Assembly (NCBI RefSeq): GCF_019024285.1
Contig: NZ_WMKZ01000011.1
Location: 1 to 64,000 of the forward strand
Length of the DNA: 64,000 nucleotides
From: Alkalihalobacterium elongatum
GTDB lineage: Bacteria > Bacillota > Bacilli > Bacillales > Bacillaceae_F
Direction: 5' to 3'
Position numbers and translations under genes: made by a program
Shown: in pieces, positions 35,102 through 44,479 of the stretch
Layout of the letters: each line of letters opens with the position of its first letter
How positions within the stretch are numbered: position 1 is the first letter of the stretch
Notes under the pieces: generated by a model
The model's database searches: none
What the model was told of the DNA's origin: nothing
The model's input: only the letters and a program-made list of their open reading frames with translations

Positions 35102-36676
35102 TCAATTTGTACTATTTTCTAGATAAAGAGACTTTAGGATGGATTTTTGAACTTTTCCTGCTGGAGTAAGTGGCAACTCTTTTTCAAATACAATTTGTTT
35201 AGGCACTTTGTAATCAGCTAGATATTGTTTGCAGTATTCTATTATTTCCTCTTCCCTAATGTTTGTTCCCTGTTTTGGTATAATATAGTACCTCCCGACT
35301 TCCCCTAAAAACGTATCGGGTACGCCAATCCCTGCAACAACAGACACTTTCGGGTGAGATGATATAATATTTTCTACTTCAACAGGATAAACATTATATC
35401 CACCTTGAATATACATCTCTTTTTTTCTACCTTTAAAGTAGATGTATCCTTCATCATCCACATATCCTACATCACCAGTAGATAACCAACTGTCATCACT
35501 AAACGCTTTTTTCGTTTCCTCTTCTAACCCAAAATATCCTTTAGCTGTTGAATTTCCTTTGATAAGTAATTCGCCAACCTCACCTGCTGGCAGATCATTT
35601 CCTTCATTATCAATCACTTTTACTTTAAAATCTCCAATAGGAACACCGATACTCTGTTGAACCTTTTCCATTGAATCGGTTAACTTACTTAAAATACAAG
35701 CCCCCGAGGTTTCACTTAGTCCATATAAATTAATAAGTTGAGCTTGTGAAAAATGAATTTTTATCTCTTCACATAGATCAGGATCAACATTAGATCCCCC
35801 TACAATACCATACTTAATAGAACTTAAATCAAAATTAGTAATTTCTTTATTATTACAAAGCATGACATACATTGTAGGGACTCCGCCAAATATCGTTGGT
35901 TTATATTGATGAATAGCTTGGAGTACCATTTCTGGAATGAACAGAGGTATTAAAACCACACTACCAAAACTTAGTAAAGTGGTATGTATTGTACACGTTA
36001 TTCCCCCTACATGGTTTAGTGGTAAATTACCGATCATACAGTCGTCTTCATTTAGAGACAGGTGATCTACTTGGGCTTGTGCTGCCTCTAAAATACTACG
36101 GTTTGTAATCATTGTTCCTTTTGGTCTTCCAGTTGTACCTGATGTATAGATGATTACAACCGTATCTTCGTCAGTAATATTTTGTTTTGAACGATCTACT
36201 AACTGCCAATTAATCGGAACTGACATGAGCTCCTCGAACGATAAACTACCATCAAAACAGCCATCACCTATAAAAATGTACTTTTCTACGGTTGGAACTT
36301 TTTCTTTAAAGTTATTAAAGAAATTTGCATAATCAAAGCCTTGGAGGTTTGAAATAGAGACAATGCCTTTAACATTAGCGTTATTTAACATGTACTCAAA
36401 TTCCGATTCACGATACCTAACATTTAATGCTACCAACCCAACACCAATCTTTGCTGTAGCAAAATACGTATAGAGCCATTCAAATTGGTTTAACGCAAGT
36501 ATAGCAATGTTGTCTCCTTTTTTAAATCCTTCATTGAGTAATGCAGTTGCTAGTCGATCAGAGATTTCATCTAGTTCTCTGTAAGTGACACTTCGATCAT
36601 TAAGAAGTAAGAACGGCTTATCTGGACACTTCTCCACCGCCTTAGTAAGTGCTTGATGAACAATCCAATCTTTCAT
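35102..36676 (-). CDS. Acyl-CoA synthetase (AMP-forming), sigma-54/CcpA-controlled
   Basis: A 524-residue ANL ligase with A3 IYTSGTTGRPKG, A5 LINLYGLSETSGACI, A8 WLSTGDVGYVDDEG plus KGRKKEMYIQGGYNVYP, and A10 TPAGKVQKSIL. It is monocistronic. GGAGGTGC lies before the ATG. Its promoter region is elaborate: a -24/-12 element at 36901-36916, ACAGTT motifs farther upstream, and a cre site in the transcribed leader. This places it in the same regulon as the AtuA operon. The acid activated is unknown. Confidence 0.9.
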   Translation of the reverse strand: MKDWIVHQALTKAVEKCPDKPFLLLNDRSVTYRELDEISDRLATALLNEGFKKGDNIAILALNQFEWLYTYFATAKIGVGLVALNVRYRESEFEYMLNNANVKGIVSISNLQGFDYANFFNNFKEKVPTVEKYIFIGDGCFDGSLSFEELMSVPINWQLVDRSKQNITDEDTVVIIYTSGTTGRPKGTMITNRSILEAAQAQVDHLSLNEDDCMIGNLPLNHVGGITCTIHTTLLSFGSVVLIPLFIPEMVLQAIHQYKPTIFGGVPTMYVMLCNNKEITNFDLSSIKYGIVGGSNVDPDLCEEIKIHFSQAQLINLYGLSETSGACILSKLTDSMEKVQQSIGVPIGDFKVKVIDNEGNDLPAGEVGELLIKGNSTAKGYFGLEEETKKAFSDDSWLSTGDVGYVDDEGYIYFKGRKKEMYIQGGYNVYPVEVENIISSHPKVSVVAGIGVPDTFLGEVGRYYIIPKQGTNIREEEIIEYCKQYLADYKVPKQIVFEKELPLTPAGKVQKSILKSLYLENSTN

Positions 36677-36828
36677 AAATGCACCTCCAATAAAAATTAA
36701 TTTATAGATTTTGATTGCATTAAAACACAGAGTTCAAAATCGTTGTTTTTCGGATTAACTAAATGAGAGAATACTTTTCTTATTGAATTCATATAAGCAA
36801 TTACATAAATTTAGTAAATAAACACAAA

Positions 36829-36844
36829 GTGTAAACGCTTACAA
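36829..36844. promoter_or_regulatory. cre site (CcpA) in the leader of the ligase gene
   Basis: GTGTAAACGCTTACAA agrees with the cre consensus WTGNAANCGNWNNCAW at all but the first position. It lies downstream of the sigma-54 promoter, where bound CcpA would act as a roadblock. Confidence 0.75.
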
Positions 36845-36899
36845 TTAATTAGGCAAAATTACAACCACCTCCTTTATCCTCATACACTTACTACCTTAG

Positions 36900-36917
36900 A
36901 TGCAATTAATATGCCAA
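36900..36917 (-). promoter_or_regulatory. Sigma-54 promoter of the ligase gene
   Basis: TTGGCATATTAATTGCAT on the minus strand has GG and GC 10 nt apart, like the promoter at 32617. The leader to the ATG is about 210 nt. Confidence 0.87.
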
Positions 36918-36980
36918 ACATTAATACAGAGATTTACAATAACAATAAGAGGATAGTAGTATACAAGTATACGGAAAATG

Positions 36981-37010
36981 GAACAATAGTTCATATAACT
37001 AAACAGTTGT
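36981..37010. promoter_or_regulatory. Candidate activator-binding motifs (UAS)
   Basis: GAACAATAGTTC (36981-36992) is an imperfect palindrome, and AAACAGTTGT (37001-37010) shares ACAGTTGT with the repeats at 32679-32721. Both lie 65-95 bp upstream of the sigma-54 promoter. Confidence 0.45.
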
Positions 37011-37048
37011 AAGAATAATAAAACATCCGTCTCATTAGGCTCAAACCT

Positions 37049-37091
37049 AAATAAGAGAGTAGAGTTCAACAACAACCCTACTCTCTTATAT
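37049..37091. terminator. Terminator after the nitronate monooxygenase gene
   Basis: ATAAGAGAGTAG (37051-37062) pairs with CTACTCTCTTAT (37078-37089), just past the stop at 37100. Confidence 0.7.
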
Positions 37092-37099
37092 TCATAATT

Positions 37100-38089
37100 T
37101 TAAACTTTTGAAGTCGAAGAATTATTACTAACTAGTTGAACAGCTTGTTGATACTCTTCTTTTAATTCGCGAACAACTTCTGAAATTGGCTGAACTTTCT
37201 TTACAGCACCGACCCCTTGGCCTGCAGACCAAACATCTTTCCATGCTTTCGCTTCGTTCTCATGGTGATCAGCGTGTGCTACATTGATTTCATCTGGTTT
37301 TTGTAAATTAGCTAAGTCAAAACCTGCTTTTTGAAGACTCGGAGCAAGAAAGTTTGCATTAACACCACTAATTGCGTCTGTATAGATGATGTCGTCCACA
37401 TCTGATTCTACAAGCATTGATTTATACTCTTCACTTGCCATCGCTTCTGTAGTTGCAATAAAACGAGTGCCCATATAAGCAAAGTCAGCTCCAAGAACTT
37501 GCGCTGCTAGGACATCTCTTCCACTTGATAGGCATCCAGCTAAAATGGTGATTCCATTCCAGAATTGCTTCACTTCTGCAATAAATGCAACTGGATTAAT
37601 GGTTCCACCATGACCACCTGCTCCGTTACAAACAAGAATAAGACCATCAACTCCACAAGTTGCTGCTTTCTTTGCGTGTTTAGTTGAAATAACATCAGAG
37701 AACACAAGTCCACCATATTCATGAACTACCTTCACCACTTCTGATGGGTTACCTAATGACGTAATAACAACTGGCGGTTGATATTTTCTTACTAGCTCTA
37801 AGTCTGATTCAAAACGCTTATTTGAACGATGAATTATAAGGTTAACTCCCCAAGGCGCAATTTTTCGATTCGGTTCCTCTTTCCTTGCTTTTTCAAGCTC
37901 TTCATTAATTTCTCCCATCCATTGCTCTAAGATTTCACCTGTACGCGCATTCAATAGCGGGAATGTGCCAACAATCCCAGCCTTACAACCTTCTACAACC
38001 ATTTGGGGACTAGAGACTAAAAACATCGGTGCCGAAATTACAGGTAATTCTAGTTGTTCAGAAATATTTACAGGAATTTGATTAGACAT
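37100..38089 (-). CDS. Nitronate monooxygenase / 2-nitropropane dioxygenase family protein
   Basis: A 329-residue FMN-dependent TIM-barrel protein. LPVISAPMFLVSSPQMV is the N-terminal family motif, with GLILVCNGAGGHGGTINP (FMN/substrate loop) and GADFAYMGTRFIATTEA (phosphate site). Members oxidise nitronates or act as enoyl reductases or isomerases; in acid catabolic clusters they often have unassigned roles. I prefer ATG 38089, about 9 nt behind GAGG; GTG 38104 is the alternative. It lies 78 bp after the oxidoreductase gene and is probably co-transcribed with it. Confidence 0.85.
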   Translation of the reverse strand: MSNQIPVNISEQLELPVISAPMFLVSSPQMVVEGCKAGIVGTFPLLNARTGEILEQWMGEINEELEKARKEEPNRKIAPWGVNLIIHRSNKRFESDLELVRKYQPPVVITSLGNPSEVVKVVHEYGGLVFSDVISTKHAKKAATCGVDGLILVCNGAGGHGGTINPVAFIAEVKQFWNGITILAGCLSSGRDVLAAQVLGADFAYMGTRFIATTEAMASEEYKSMLVESDVDDIIYTDAISGVNANFLAPSLQKAGFDLANLQKPDEINVAHADHHENEAKAWKDVWSAGQGVGAVKKVQPISEVVRELKEEYQQAVQLVSNNSSTSKV

Positions 38090-38167
38090 ATACATCATCC
38101 TCACTTTATATTTAATTTATAAAATTATATTATTTTTCGTTGTAGTAAAATAAAAGACATTTAGTCT

Positions 38168-39175
38168 TTATTGAATTTTCACAAGTTGTTTTCCTAGGTT
38201 ATCACCTCTAAACAAACCAAGGAATGCATCAGGAGCGTTTTCTAAGCCTTCGACGATATTTTCTTTATACTTAATTTTCCCCTCTCTTAGCCAAGTAGCT
38301 AGATCGCAGATACCTTCTTCATAACGATCTGCATAATTGGTAACGATAAACCCTTTTAATAATACACTGCGCTTTAGAAAAGTCGCTAAAAATCTTGGAC
38401 CCATCTCTACTTTCGTATCATTATAGTGAGCAATTTGACCACAAAGCGCGACCCGAGCATGAAAATTCAACAGTGAAAAAACAGCATCGGAAATTTCACC
38501 ACCGACATTATCAAAGTACACATCAACCCCATTTGGGCAGGCTTCCTTTAATGCTTGGCGAATATTTTCTGTCGTTTTATAGTTGATGGCAGCATCAAAG
38601 CCTAGCTCATTCATTAAGTAAGCGTTCTTTTCTTCAGAGCCTGCAATACCGACAACACGACATCCCTTGATCTTAGCAATTTGTCCAACAATCATACCAA
38701 CGGCTCCAGCTGCACCCGAAACGACTACCGTCTCACCTGCTTTTGGTTGACCAATATCTAGTAGTCCAAAGTATGCGGTTAACCCAGGCATCCCATTAAC
38801 ATATAGGGCTGTTGTAATTGGGGCTTGATTTGGATCGATTTTTCTTATTAATTTTCCATCCACAGCTGTGTAATCTGCCCAATCAAGAAGGCCTGTTACT
38901 GTATCTCCCTGATTAAATTTTGGATGGTTTGATTTAATAACTGTTCCGACAACTCCCCCCTGTAATGGCTGGTCAAGTTCAAATGGTGCAGTATAGGATT
39001 TCGCATCACTCATTTTCCCTCGCATATAAGGGTCTACTGATAAATACTGTGCTTGTACAAGAACCTCATTATCATTTATTGATGGAATATCCGTCTCAAC
39101 AAAATGATAGGTCGATTCATCTGGTAATCCTTTTGGTCTTTTTGCTAATAAAATTTGTCTGTTTTTACTTGCCAC
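38168..39175 (-). CDS. NADP-dependent oxidoreductase (MDR, YfmJ/alkenal reductase type)
   Basis: A 335-residue zinc-free medium-chain reductase of the leukotriene B4 12-hydroxydehydrogenase/curcumin-reductase type (B. subtilis YfmJ-like). VDPYMRGKMSD is the class motif, VVSGAAGAVGMIVGQIAKIKG the NADP-binding Rossmann loop, and DVYFDNVGGEISDAVFSLL follows. It reduces the double bond of enones or alkenals. It pairs with the nitronate monooxygenase-family gene downstream. Confidence 0.88.
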   Translation of the reverse strand: MASKNRQILLAKRPKGLPDESTYHFVETDIPSINDNEVLVQAQYLSVDPYMRGKMSDAKSYTAPFELDQPLQGGVVGTVIKSNHPKFNQGDTVTGLLDWADYTAVDGKLIRKIDPNQAPITTALYVNGMPGLTAYFGLLDIGQPKAGETVVVSGAAGAVGMIVGQIAKIKGCRVVGIAGSEEKNAYLMNELGFDAAINYKTTENIRQALKEACPNGVDVYFDNVGGEISDAVFSLLNFHARVALCGQIAHYNDTKVEMGPRFLATFLKRSVLLKGFIVTNYADRYEEGICDLATWLREGKIKYKENIVEGLENAPDAFLGLFRGDNLGKQLVKIQ

Positions 39176-39398
39176 TTTTCCACCTCATTTTGAAATAATA
39201 ATTTTGCATTACCTCTCCTCTTTTAATAATTCTTTAATTCTTTGTGAAATCCTTGAAATCCGCAATTTTTTTTTAGAATTTTCTAAAAAAATGTGGTTCA
39301 ATAAAAATAGTAAGTGTTATTTGAGAAGAATATTCGAATCTTTTATTCTATTTTTCTTTAATAACACTACTAGAACTACAATACTTTTACATAAACAT

Positions 39399-39414
39399 TG
39401 ATAAGCGCTTACAA
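39399..39414. promoter_or_regulatory. cre-like site before the esterase gene
   Basis: TGATAAGCGCTTACAA; its reverse complement fits the cre consensus at 14 of 16 positions. It lies about 25 bp before the esterase ATG, suggesting repression by CcpA. Confidence 0.5.
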
Positions 39415-39438
39415 AAAATAATATTGGAGGAATGCCAG

Positions 39439-40368
39439 ATGACATTAGATCCACAAGCCAAATCTTTCCTAGACCAACTTACTCAAGCAGAAGCTCCTGC
39501 TGTTAATGAGCTAACAGTTGAGCAAAATCGTGCAAGCACAGATAAATTTAAGTATTTAGGTGGAGTTGCCGAAGAAGTTGCCAAGGTCCAAAATACAACC
39601 GTTTCGGTTGACGATACTGAAATCAACATCCGTATTTATACTCCAGAAGGCACGGGTCCTTTCCCAGTCTTCATCTATTTCCATGGAGGCGGTTGGGTTA
39701 TTGGAGATTTAGATGTTGTAGATACCCCACTTCGAGCTATAACTAATCGAGCAGAAGCTATCGTCGTTTCAGTAGACTATCGCCTTGCACCAGAGCACCG
39801 CTTCCCTATTGCCCCAGAAGATTGCTATGCAGCAACGAAATGGGTATATGAAAACATTTCTAAGTTCAATGGTGATCCAGATCATATTGCCATCGGAGGT
39901 GATAGTGCTGGCGGAAACCTAGCTGCAGTCGTTTCATTAATGGCAAAAGATCGTGGAGGTCCAAACATTGCTTATCAAGTTCTCATCTATCCTGCAACTG
40001 ATTTTGCTAAAGATACACCTTCACACCGTGAAAACGGGGAAGGGTACTTTCTAACTAAAGGTGCTATGGATTGGTTTGCAAATCACTATATTAACGAAGA
40101 CCAAAAATCATTACCTTACGCTTCACCACTTCTAGCTACAGACTTTACTAACTTACCCCCTGCATTAGTGATTACAGCCGAATTTGATCCATTACGTGAT
40201 GAAGGTGAAACCTATGCAGCTAGACTAAATGAAGCTGGAGTTCCTGCCGAAGTAACGAGATATGATGGTATGATTCACGGCTTCTTTTGGATGGCAGGGA
40301 TTATGCGCCAAGGCCAAAAAGCCGTTGAACAAGTTGGGAATTGGCTAAAAAAGTCCTTTAAAGGATAG
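39439..40368 (+). CDS. Alpha/beta hydrolase, HSL-family esterase
   Basis: A 309-residue esterase of the hormone-sensitive lipase family. FHGGGWVIGDLD is the oxyanion-hole HGGG motif, GGDSAGGNLA holds the nucleophilic serine, EFDPLRDEG the aspartate and MIHGFFW the histidine, so the triad is complete. No signal peptide is present, so it is cytoplasmic. It would release acids from short or branched esters, feeding the surrounding acyl-CoA ligases. ATG 39439 lies 8 nt behind GGAGG. Confidence 0.9.
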   Translation: MTLDPQAKSFLDQLTQAEAPAVNELTVEQNRASTDKFKYLGGVAEEVAKVQNTTVSVDDTEINIRIYTPEGTGPFPVFIYFHGGGWVIGDLDVVDTPLRAITNRAEAIVVSVDYRLAPEHRFPIAPEDCYAATKWVYENISKFNGDPDHIAIGGDSAGGNLAAVVSLMAKDRGGPNIAYQVLIYPATDFAKDTPSHRENGEGYFLTKGAMDWFANHYINEDQKSLPYASPLLATDFTNLPPALVITAEFDPLRDEGETYAARLNEAGVPAEVTRYDGMIHGFFWMAGIMRQGQKAVEQVGNWLKKSFKG

Positions 40369-40391
40369 AGATTTAATGTTATCTTAAATTT

Positions 40392-40438
40392 AAAAATGAC
40401 AAGACGACTTTTCCAAGTGAGAGTCGTTTTTCATTTTC
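40392..40438. terminator. Bidirectional terminator
   Basis: ACGACT/AGTCGT stem, extended by AAAATGA/TCATTTT, lies between the convergent esterase and thioesterase genes. Confidence 0.75.
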
Positions 40439-40452
40439 TTTCAAATAAAACT

Positions 40453-40884
40453 CTACCTTCCTTTTGCCATTTCACCTTTTAATCTCATAAAAGTACTTAC
40501 AACCTTAGCTACTAAACTTCCTTTTTCATCAGTAACCTCTGCTTCAACTAGACCTATTGTATTTCCGTTTTTAGTAACTTTAGCTACTGCTGTTAATTTG
40601 CCCTTCCATACCGGCTTTAAGTAATTTACTTTCAACTCTATCGTTGTTAATGACTCCCCTTCCTTCAGGGTACTTGCATAAGCAGCTCCCATTGCTTCAT
40701 CTGCAATGACACAAAGAACTCCTCCGTGTAATGTACCTACTGGGTTAGTATGACAACTATCAGCTTCATATTCAACAATAGCAACACCATCTTTATTTTC
40801 AACAACATGAAACCCAAGAACTTCTCCTAGTGGTGACTTTGGTTTTTCTTTATGTTCTTTTCCGTCTCTTATTTTTTCTATCAT
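40453..40884 (-). CDS. PaaI-family hot-dog thioesterase
   Basis: A 143-residue thioesterase. HTNPVGTLHGGVLCVIADEAMGAAY is the PaaI catalytic motif, followed by TTIELKVNYLKPVWKGKL. It hydrolyses acyl-CoAs, probably relieving CoA sequestration in the pathway. It lies 48 bp after the acyl-CoA dehydrogenase gene and should be co-transcribed with it. Confidence 0.88.
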   Translation of the reverse strand: MIEKIRDGKEHKEKPKSPLGEVLGFHVVENKDGVAIVEYEADSCHTNPVGTLHGGVLCVIADEAMGAAYASTLKEGESLTTIELKVNYLKPVWKGKLTAVAKVTKNGNTIGLVEAEVTDEKGSLVAKVVSTFMRLKGEMAKGR

Positions 40885-40932
40885 ATTAACCCCCTAATTT
40901 TCTTAATTAATTTGATTTGATTAAGAACTTTT

Positions 40933-42087
40933 TTATAACCCCAGGTTTTTGGCAATAATAATTTTCATAATTTCATTTGTACCTGCATAAATGCTTGAAA
41001 TTGGTATATCACGATACCTTCTTGCAATCTCGTATTCTTCCATATATCCATAACCACCATGAAGCTGCATACAATTAGCAGCCACTTTTTTAGCCATTTC
41101 AGTTACCCACCATTTTGCCATTGAAACTTCGTTTACCACATTTTCTCCTGCCATATGCTTTACGATTAAGTTATCGACAAATGTACGACCGATTTCGATT
41201 TCAGTCGCCATTTCAGCTATTTTAAATTGTGTATTTTGAAATTGACTAATCGATTTACCAAATGCCTTTCGTTGTTTTACATAGTCTATTGTAATTTCTA
41301 ACATTCTTTCTGCAGCTGTCATGGAACCTATCGCAACCATCAGACGTTCTTGTTGCAGTTTTTCCATTAAATAATAAAACCCTTTCCCTTCTTCACCAAG
41401 TAGGTTATCTACAGGAACTCTTACATCTTCAAAGATTAACTCTGCTGTATCAGCTGCGTTCTGGCCAACCTTTCTTAGTTTTTTCCCTTTTTTAAACCCT
41501 GGAACCTCTTGGTCAACTGCATCGATGATTATGAGGCTAATTCCTTTATGTGCGGGATTAGCATTTATATCTGTCTTACAAACTAAGACGACAAAATTTG
41601 TAGTATATCCATTCGATATAAACGTCTTTTCCCCATTAATAATGTAATGATCTCCGTCTCTAACTGCTGTTGTTTTTATTGCAGCGAGATCAGACCCCGT
41701 ACCTGGTTCAGTCATCGCTACCGATGAGATAATTTCACCTGTTACACATCGTGGTAACCACTTCTGTTTCTGTTCTTCAGAACCAAATGTATCGATATAT
41801 GGTACGATAATATCAGCATGTAGTGATGGTCCACTAATGCCTGTACATACCTTTTCCAGTTCCTCAGCAAGAACCACAGAATATCCAAAATCAGCATTGA
41901 TTCCCCCGTATTTTTCATCAACCCATGGGCATATAAACCCCTGCTCTCCAAGCTGTCTCCAGTATGAATGTGGTACTTGTTTATCTTCTTCCCATTGCTC
42001 GTAATATGGTAGAACTTCTTTTTCAATATATTTTCTAAGTGACTTTCTATACATCTCATGATCTTCATTTAAAAAAGGTCGTCTCAA
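40933..42087 (-). CDS. Acyl-CoA dehydrogenase
   Basis: A 384-residue acyl-CoA dehydrogenase with SVAMTEPGTGSDLAAIKTTA, DTAELIFEDVRVPVDNLLG and QLHGGYGYMEEYEIARRYRD. It resembles long- or branched-chain enzymes more than the butyryl type, though this cannot fix the substrate. It heads a two-gene unit with a thioesterase. A cre-like palindrome lies 45 bp before its ATG. Confidence 0.92.
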   Translation of the reverse strand: MRRPFLNEDHEMYRKSLRKYIEKEVLPYYEQWEEDKQVPHSYWRQLGEQGFICPWVDEKYGGINADFGYSVVLAEELEKVCTGISGPSLHADIIVPYIDTFGSEEQKQKWLPRCVTGEIISSVAMTEPGTGSDLAAIKTTAVRDGDHYIINGEKTFISNGYTTNFVVLVCKTDINANPAHKGISLIIIDAVDQEVPGFKKGKKLRKVGQNAADTAELIFEDVRVPVDNLLGEEGKGFYYLMEKLQQERLMVAIGSMTAAERMLEITIDYVKQRKAFGKSISQFQNTQFKIAEMATEIEIGRTFVDNLIVKHMAGENVVNEVSMAKWWVTEMAKKVAANCMQLHGGYGYMEEYEIARRYRDIPISSIYAGTNEIMKIIIAKNLGL

Positions 42088-42131
42088 GAAATCACACTCC
42101 TATCATATTAATACCAATATCTTAATTTATT

Positions 42132-42147
42132 TTGTAAGCACTTACAC
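42132..42147. promoter_or_regulatory. cre-like palindrome before the dehydrogenase gene
   Basis: TTGTAAGCACTTACAC keeps both cre arms (TGTAA/TTACA) but has CA in place of the central CG. CcpA binding is plausible but weaker than at the other sites. Confidence 0.4.
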
Positions 42148-42319
42148 ATTTTCCATAAAATAATCATAACAATTTTCAGATAATTTAACAATAATTTATT
42201 TTTTGAATACCAATATGTTTTGGGCTTTAAATTATCATATATCTTATATATCCTATTAATTATGGATTATAATAATTATTAATATATTACAATTGTATAA
42301 GTGTGGATCATAGAAAGAG

Positions 42320-42895
42320 GTGTGTACTATTAAAAGAGTACTAGTTGAAATTCCTACTTTAGAAACAAAACATTTTTTACTAAGAGGTATGACAAAAGAT
42401 GATGTTTCTAGCTTATTCGTATTTATGAGTAATGAGGATACGATGAAGTATATTACCCCACATCCCGTAAAGACAATGGAAGAACTTCAAACTAACATTG
42501 AAACTAGCCTCAACAATTTTGAAGCAGAAAAGGAAATTCCTTGGGTAGTTGTACAGAAAGAAAATGATGAAGTAATCGGAATGTTTCGCTTTCATAAGTT
42601 AAACCTGTGGCATAAGAAGACTGAAATGGGAGTTGTCATTCGAAAGGATTTCCAAAAAAGCGGTGTCATGTCAGAAATATTACAGCAAATATTATCTTTT
42701 GGCTTTAATACACTAGAACTAAATCGGATAGTTGGTGATATTTTTGCTGAAAACCAAGGGTCAGAAAAGTTGCTATTAAAGTATGGATTTAAAAGAGAAG
42801 GTACCTTAAGACAAACTGATTTTGATGGCAGTCGTTTCCACGATACTGTCGTATTCTCATTATTGAAATCAGATTATTATAAAATGGAAGTGTAA
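42320..42895 (+). CDS. GNAT-family N-acetyltransferase, RimJ/RimL-like
   Basis: A protein of about 191 residues. ETKHFLLRGMTKDDVSSLFVFM opens a RimJ/RimL-type GNAT fold; VIGMFRFH (beta 4), KTEMGVVIRKDFQKSGVMSEIL (acetyl-CoA loop) and GDIFAENQGSEKLLLKYGFKREGTLR follow. The target amine is unknown. The start is uncertain: GTG 42320 has only AAAGAGG very close by, and a start a few codons later is possible. Confidence 0.8.
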   Translation: MCTIKRVLVEIPTLETKHFLLRGMTKDDVSSLFVFMSNEDTMKYITPHPVKTMEELQTNIETSLNNFEAEKEIPWVVVQKENDEVIGMFRFHKLNLWHKKTEMGVVIRKDFQKSGVMSEILQQILSFGFNTLELNRIVGDIFAENQGSEKLLLKYGFKREGTLRQTDFDGSRFHDTVVFSLLKSDYYKMEV

Positions 42896-42918
42896 GTTGA
42901 ATAATTTAGTTTACAAGC

Positions 42919-42953
42919 AAAATGCCTGGACTCTATAGAAGCCAGGCATTTTA
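42919..42953. terminator. Bidirectional terminator
   Basis: AAAATGCCTGG (42919-42929) pairs with CCAGGCATTTT (42942-42952) between the convergent GNAT and glycerophosphodiesterase genes. Confidence 0.85.
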
Positions 42954-42995
42954 AGTTTAGTAATTACAAAGGGCTCAAATATTTGGTTGCTGATT

Positions 42996-43925
42996 TTAAT
43001 GATTTTCTAGTATCTTTAGCATTAAATCAGGCCGGTCCGTAATGATTCCATCTGCCCCTTGATCTAACAAAAACCTCATCGTCTCTTCATCATTTATCGT
43101 CCAATAATGGACATCCATCCCTTTTTTTTGGGCAGATTTAATTAATCGCGATTTCGTAAGGTCAAAAATGCTTTCTCTCATTGGGATTTGCACTGCATCA
43201 ACATTCGGTGAATAAAGCCCGTTTAAAAATAATTTATTAAAAATGACAAAATTAGTAATCTCTTCACGGCCACCACTAATCGCAACTCTCCCACCTGTCA
43301 ACTCGTCAAACATTTCAATAATCGATTGGTCAAATGATGCAATTAATACGCGGTCTTCAATTTCATACTGTTGGAGAAGGTCCCATAGTATTTCAGCCAT
43401 CACTTCATGAGTAGTTGGAGGATTAGTGGCTTTTAATTCAATAACCATTTTCATTTTAGAAAAGTTCTGAAAAATTTCTTCAACTGTCGGAATTATAATA
43501 CCTTGTCCTCTAAAACTATACCTGCCTTCCAAGTCTTTAAAATAATGACCAGCATCGAGAGCTTGAATTTCTTCTAATGTTAGTTCTGAAACGGCTCCAA
43601 CCCCATCAGTTGTTCGGTCAACAGTCGAATCGTGTATCGCTACAAGCTTCTCATCCTTTGTAATATGTACATCAAACTCGATAACATCTACACCAAGCTC
43701 TCTAGCATTATCAAATGCTACTAAAGTGTTAGACGGGGCTAAATGTTCCCCACCCTGATGAGCAATGACCATTGGACGATCATTATTAAAAAACGGTTTT
43801 GCTTCTCTCTCTTGTACAGGTAAAAAGTGAATGATGATCCATGTTCCGATAATAACTAATAGAGTAATGAATAAAACACGTAGCCATCCCCGTTTTTTCT
43901 TTTGCTTTGTTGCTAGCATAGCCAT
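42996..43925 (-). CDS. Membrane-anchored glycerophosphodiester phosphodiesterase
   Basis: A 309-residue GDPD. A basic N-terminus and one transmembrane helix (WLRVLFITLLVIIGTWIIIHFL) anchor it outside the membrane. The catalytic domain shows MVIAHQGGEHLAPSNT, EFDVHITKDEKLVAIHD with the essential histidines and acids, VIELK, and a C-terminal TDRPDLML. It releases glycerol 3-phosphate from glycerophosphodiesters. ATG 43925 has AAGGGA upstream; the TTG six codons earlier is unlikely. Confidence 0.92.
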   Translation of the reverse strand: MAMLATKQKKKRGWLRVLFITLLVIIGTWIIIHFLPVQEREAKPFFNNDRPMVIAHQGGEHLAPSNTLVAFDNARELGVDVIEFDVHITKDEKLVAIHDSTVDRTTDGVGAVSELTLEEIQALDAGHYFKDLEGRYSFRGQGIIIPTVEEIFQNFSKMKMVIELKATNPPTTHEVMAEILWDLLQQYEIEDRVLIASFDQSIIEMFDELTGGRVAISGGREEITNFVIFNKLFLNGLYSPNVDAVQIPMRESIFDLTKSRLIKSAQKKGMDVHYWTINDEETMRFLLDQGADGIITDRPDLMLKILENH

Positions 43926-44061
43926 GCTATTTCTTCCCTTCAATATTTAATAATGTCATTAATAAATTCTCCTCTTATAGTGACATCTCCTTTAAACTAT
44001 TTTTTAAGATAAAATTTATTTCATATTCCTTTAGGCTACATGAATATTTATCTTAAGGCCT

Positions 44062-44316
44062 TCAGTTCACTGTCTTTATAATAAAAGAACTAACCTCTGT
44101 TTCGGTTTTGAGATCTTCTTCACTAAAAACCGTATTCGTCTGTGGGTCATATACTACTGCTTTAAAGCTTTTTTCTTGATCGTTGTAAAAGAGTTCTACA
44201 GCATCACCAAAATCTTCGGGCGGTCTACTAATATTGAATATTTCACTTTCCGATTTCCCTTTTTTAACGTTCAAAATTTTTTCCATCATCACATCTTCTA
44301 GTTCTTCTTTATTCAA
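44062..44316 (-). CDS. Hypothetical protein
   Basis: A protein of about 84 residues rich in acidic and lysine residues (KEELEDVMMEKILNVKKGK, then FGDAVELFYNDQEKSFKAVVYD), soluble and without visible motifs. I choose TTG 44316 because AAAGGAG lies about 10 nt upstream; an in-frame ATG eight codons earlier includes that ribosome site. I do not recognise the family. It lies between the diesterase and the molybdopterin enzyme. Confidence 0.5.
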   Translation of the reverse strand: MNKEELEDVMMEKILNVKKGKSESEIFNISRPPEDFGDAVELFYNDQEKSFKAVVYDPQTNTVFSEEDLKTETEVSSFIIKTVN

Positions 44317-44399
44317 TTTCAGTATTCTCCTTTCATTCAAACCATTTTATATTGTTAGTGTCAGGTTAAAAAGTGAGTTTTATCCTTATAAAAGGAAAA

Positions 44400-44433
44400 G
44401 AAAAAGAGCATCTAATTAAATTAGATACCCTTT
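44400..44433 (-). terminator. Terminator of the molybdopterin oxidoreductase gene
   Basis: AAAGGGTATCTAATT pairs with AATTAGATGCTCTTT (with G-U pairs) and is followed on the minus strand by TTCTTTTCC. Confidence 0.7.
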
Positions 44434-44479
44434 AGTTGCACCTGTCGTTTTTTACAACAATAGATCTTTATCTTGCAAA

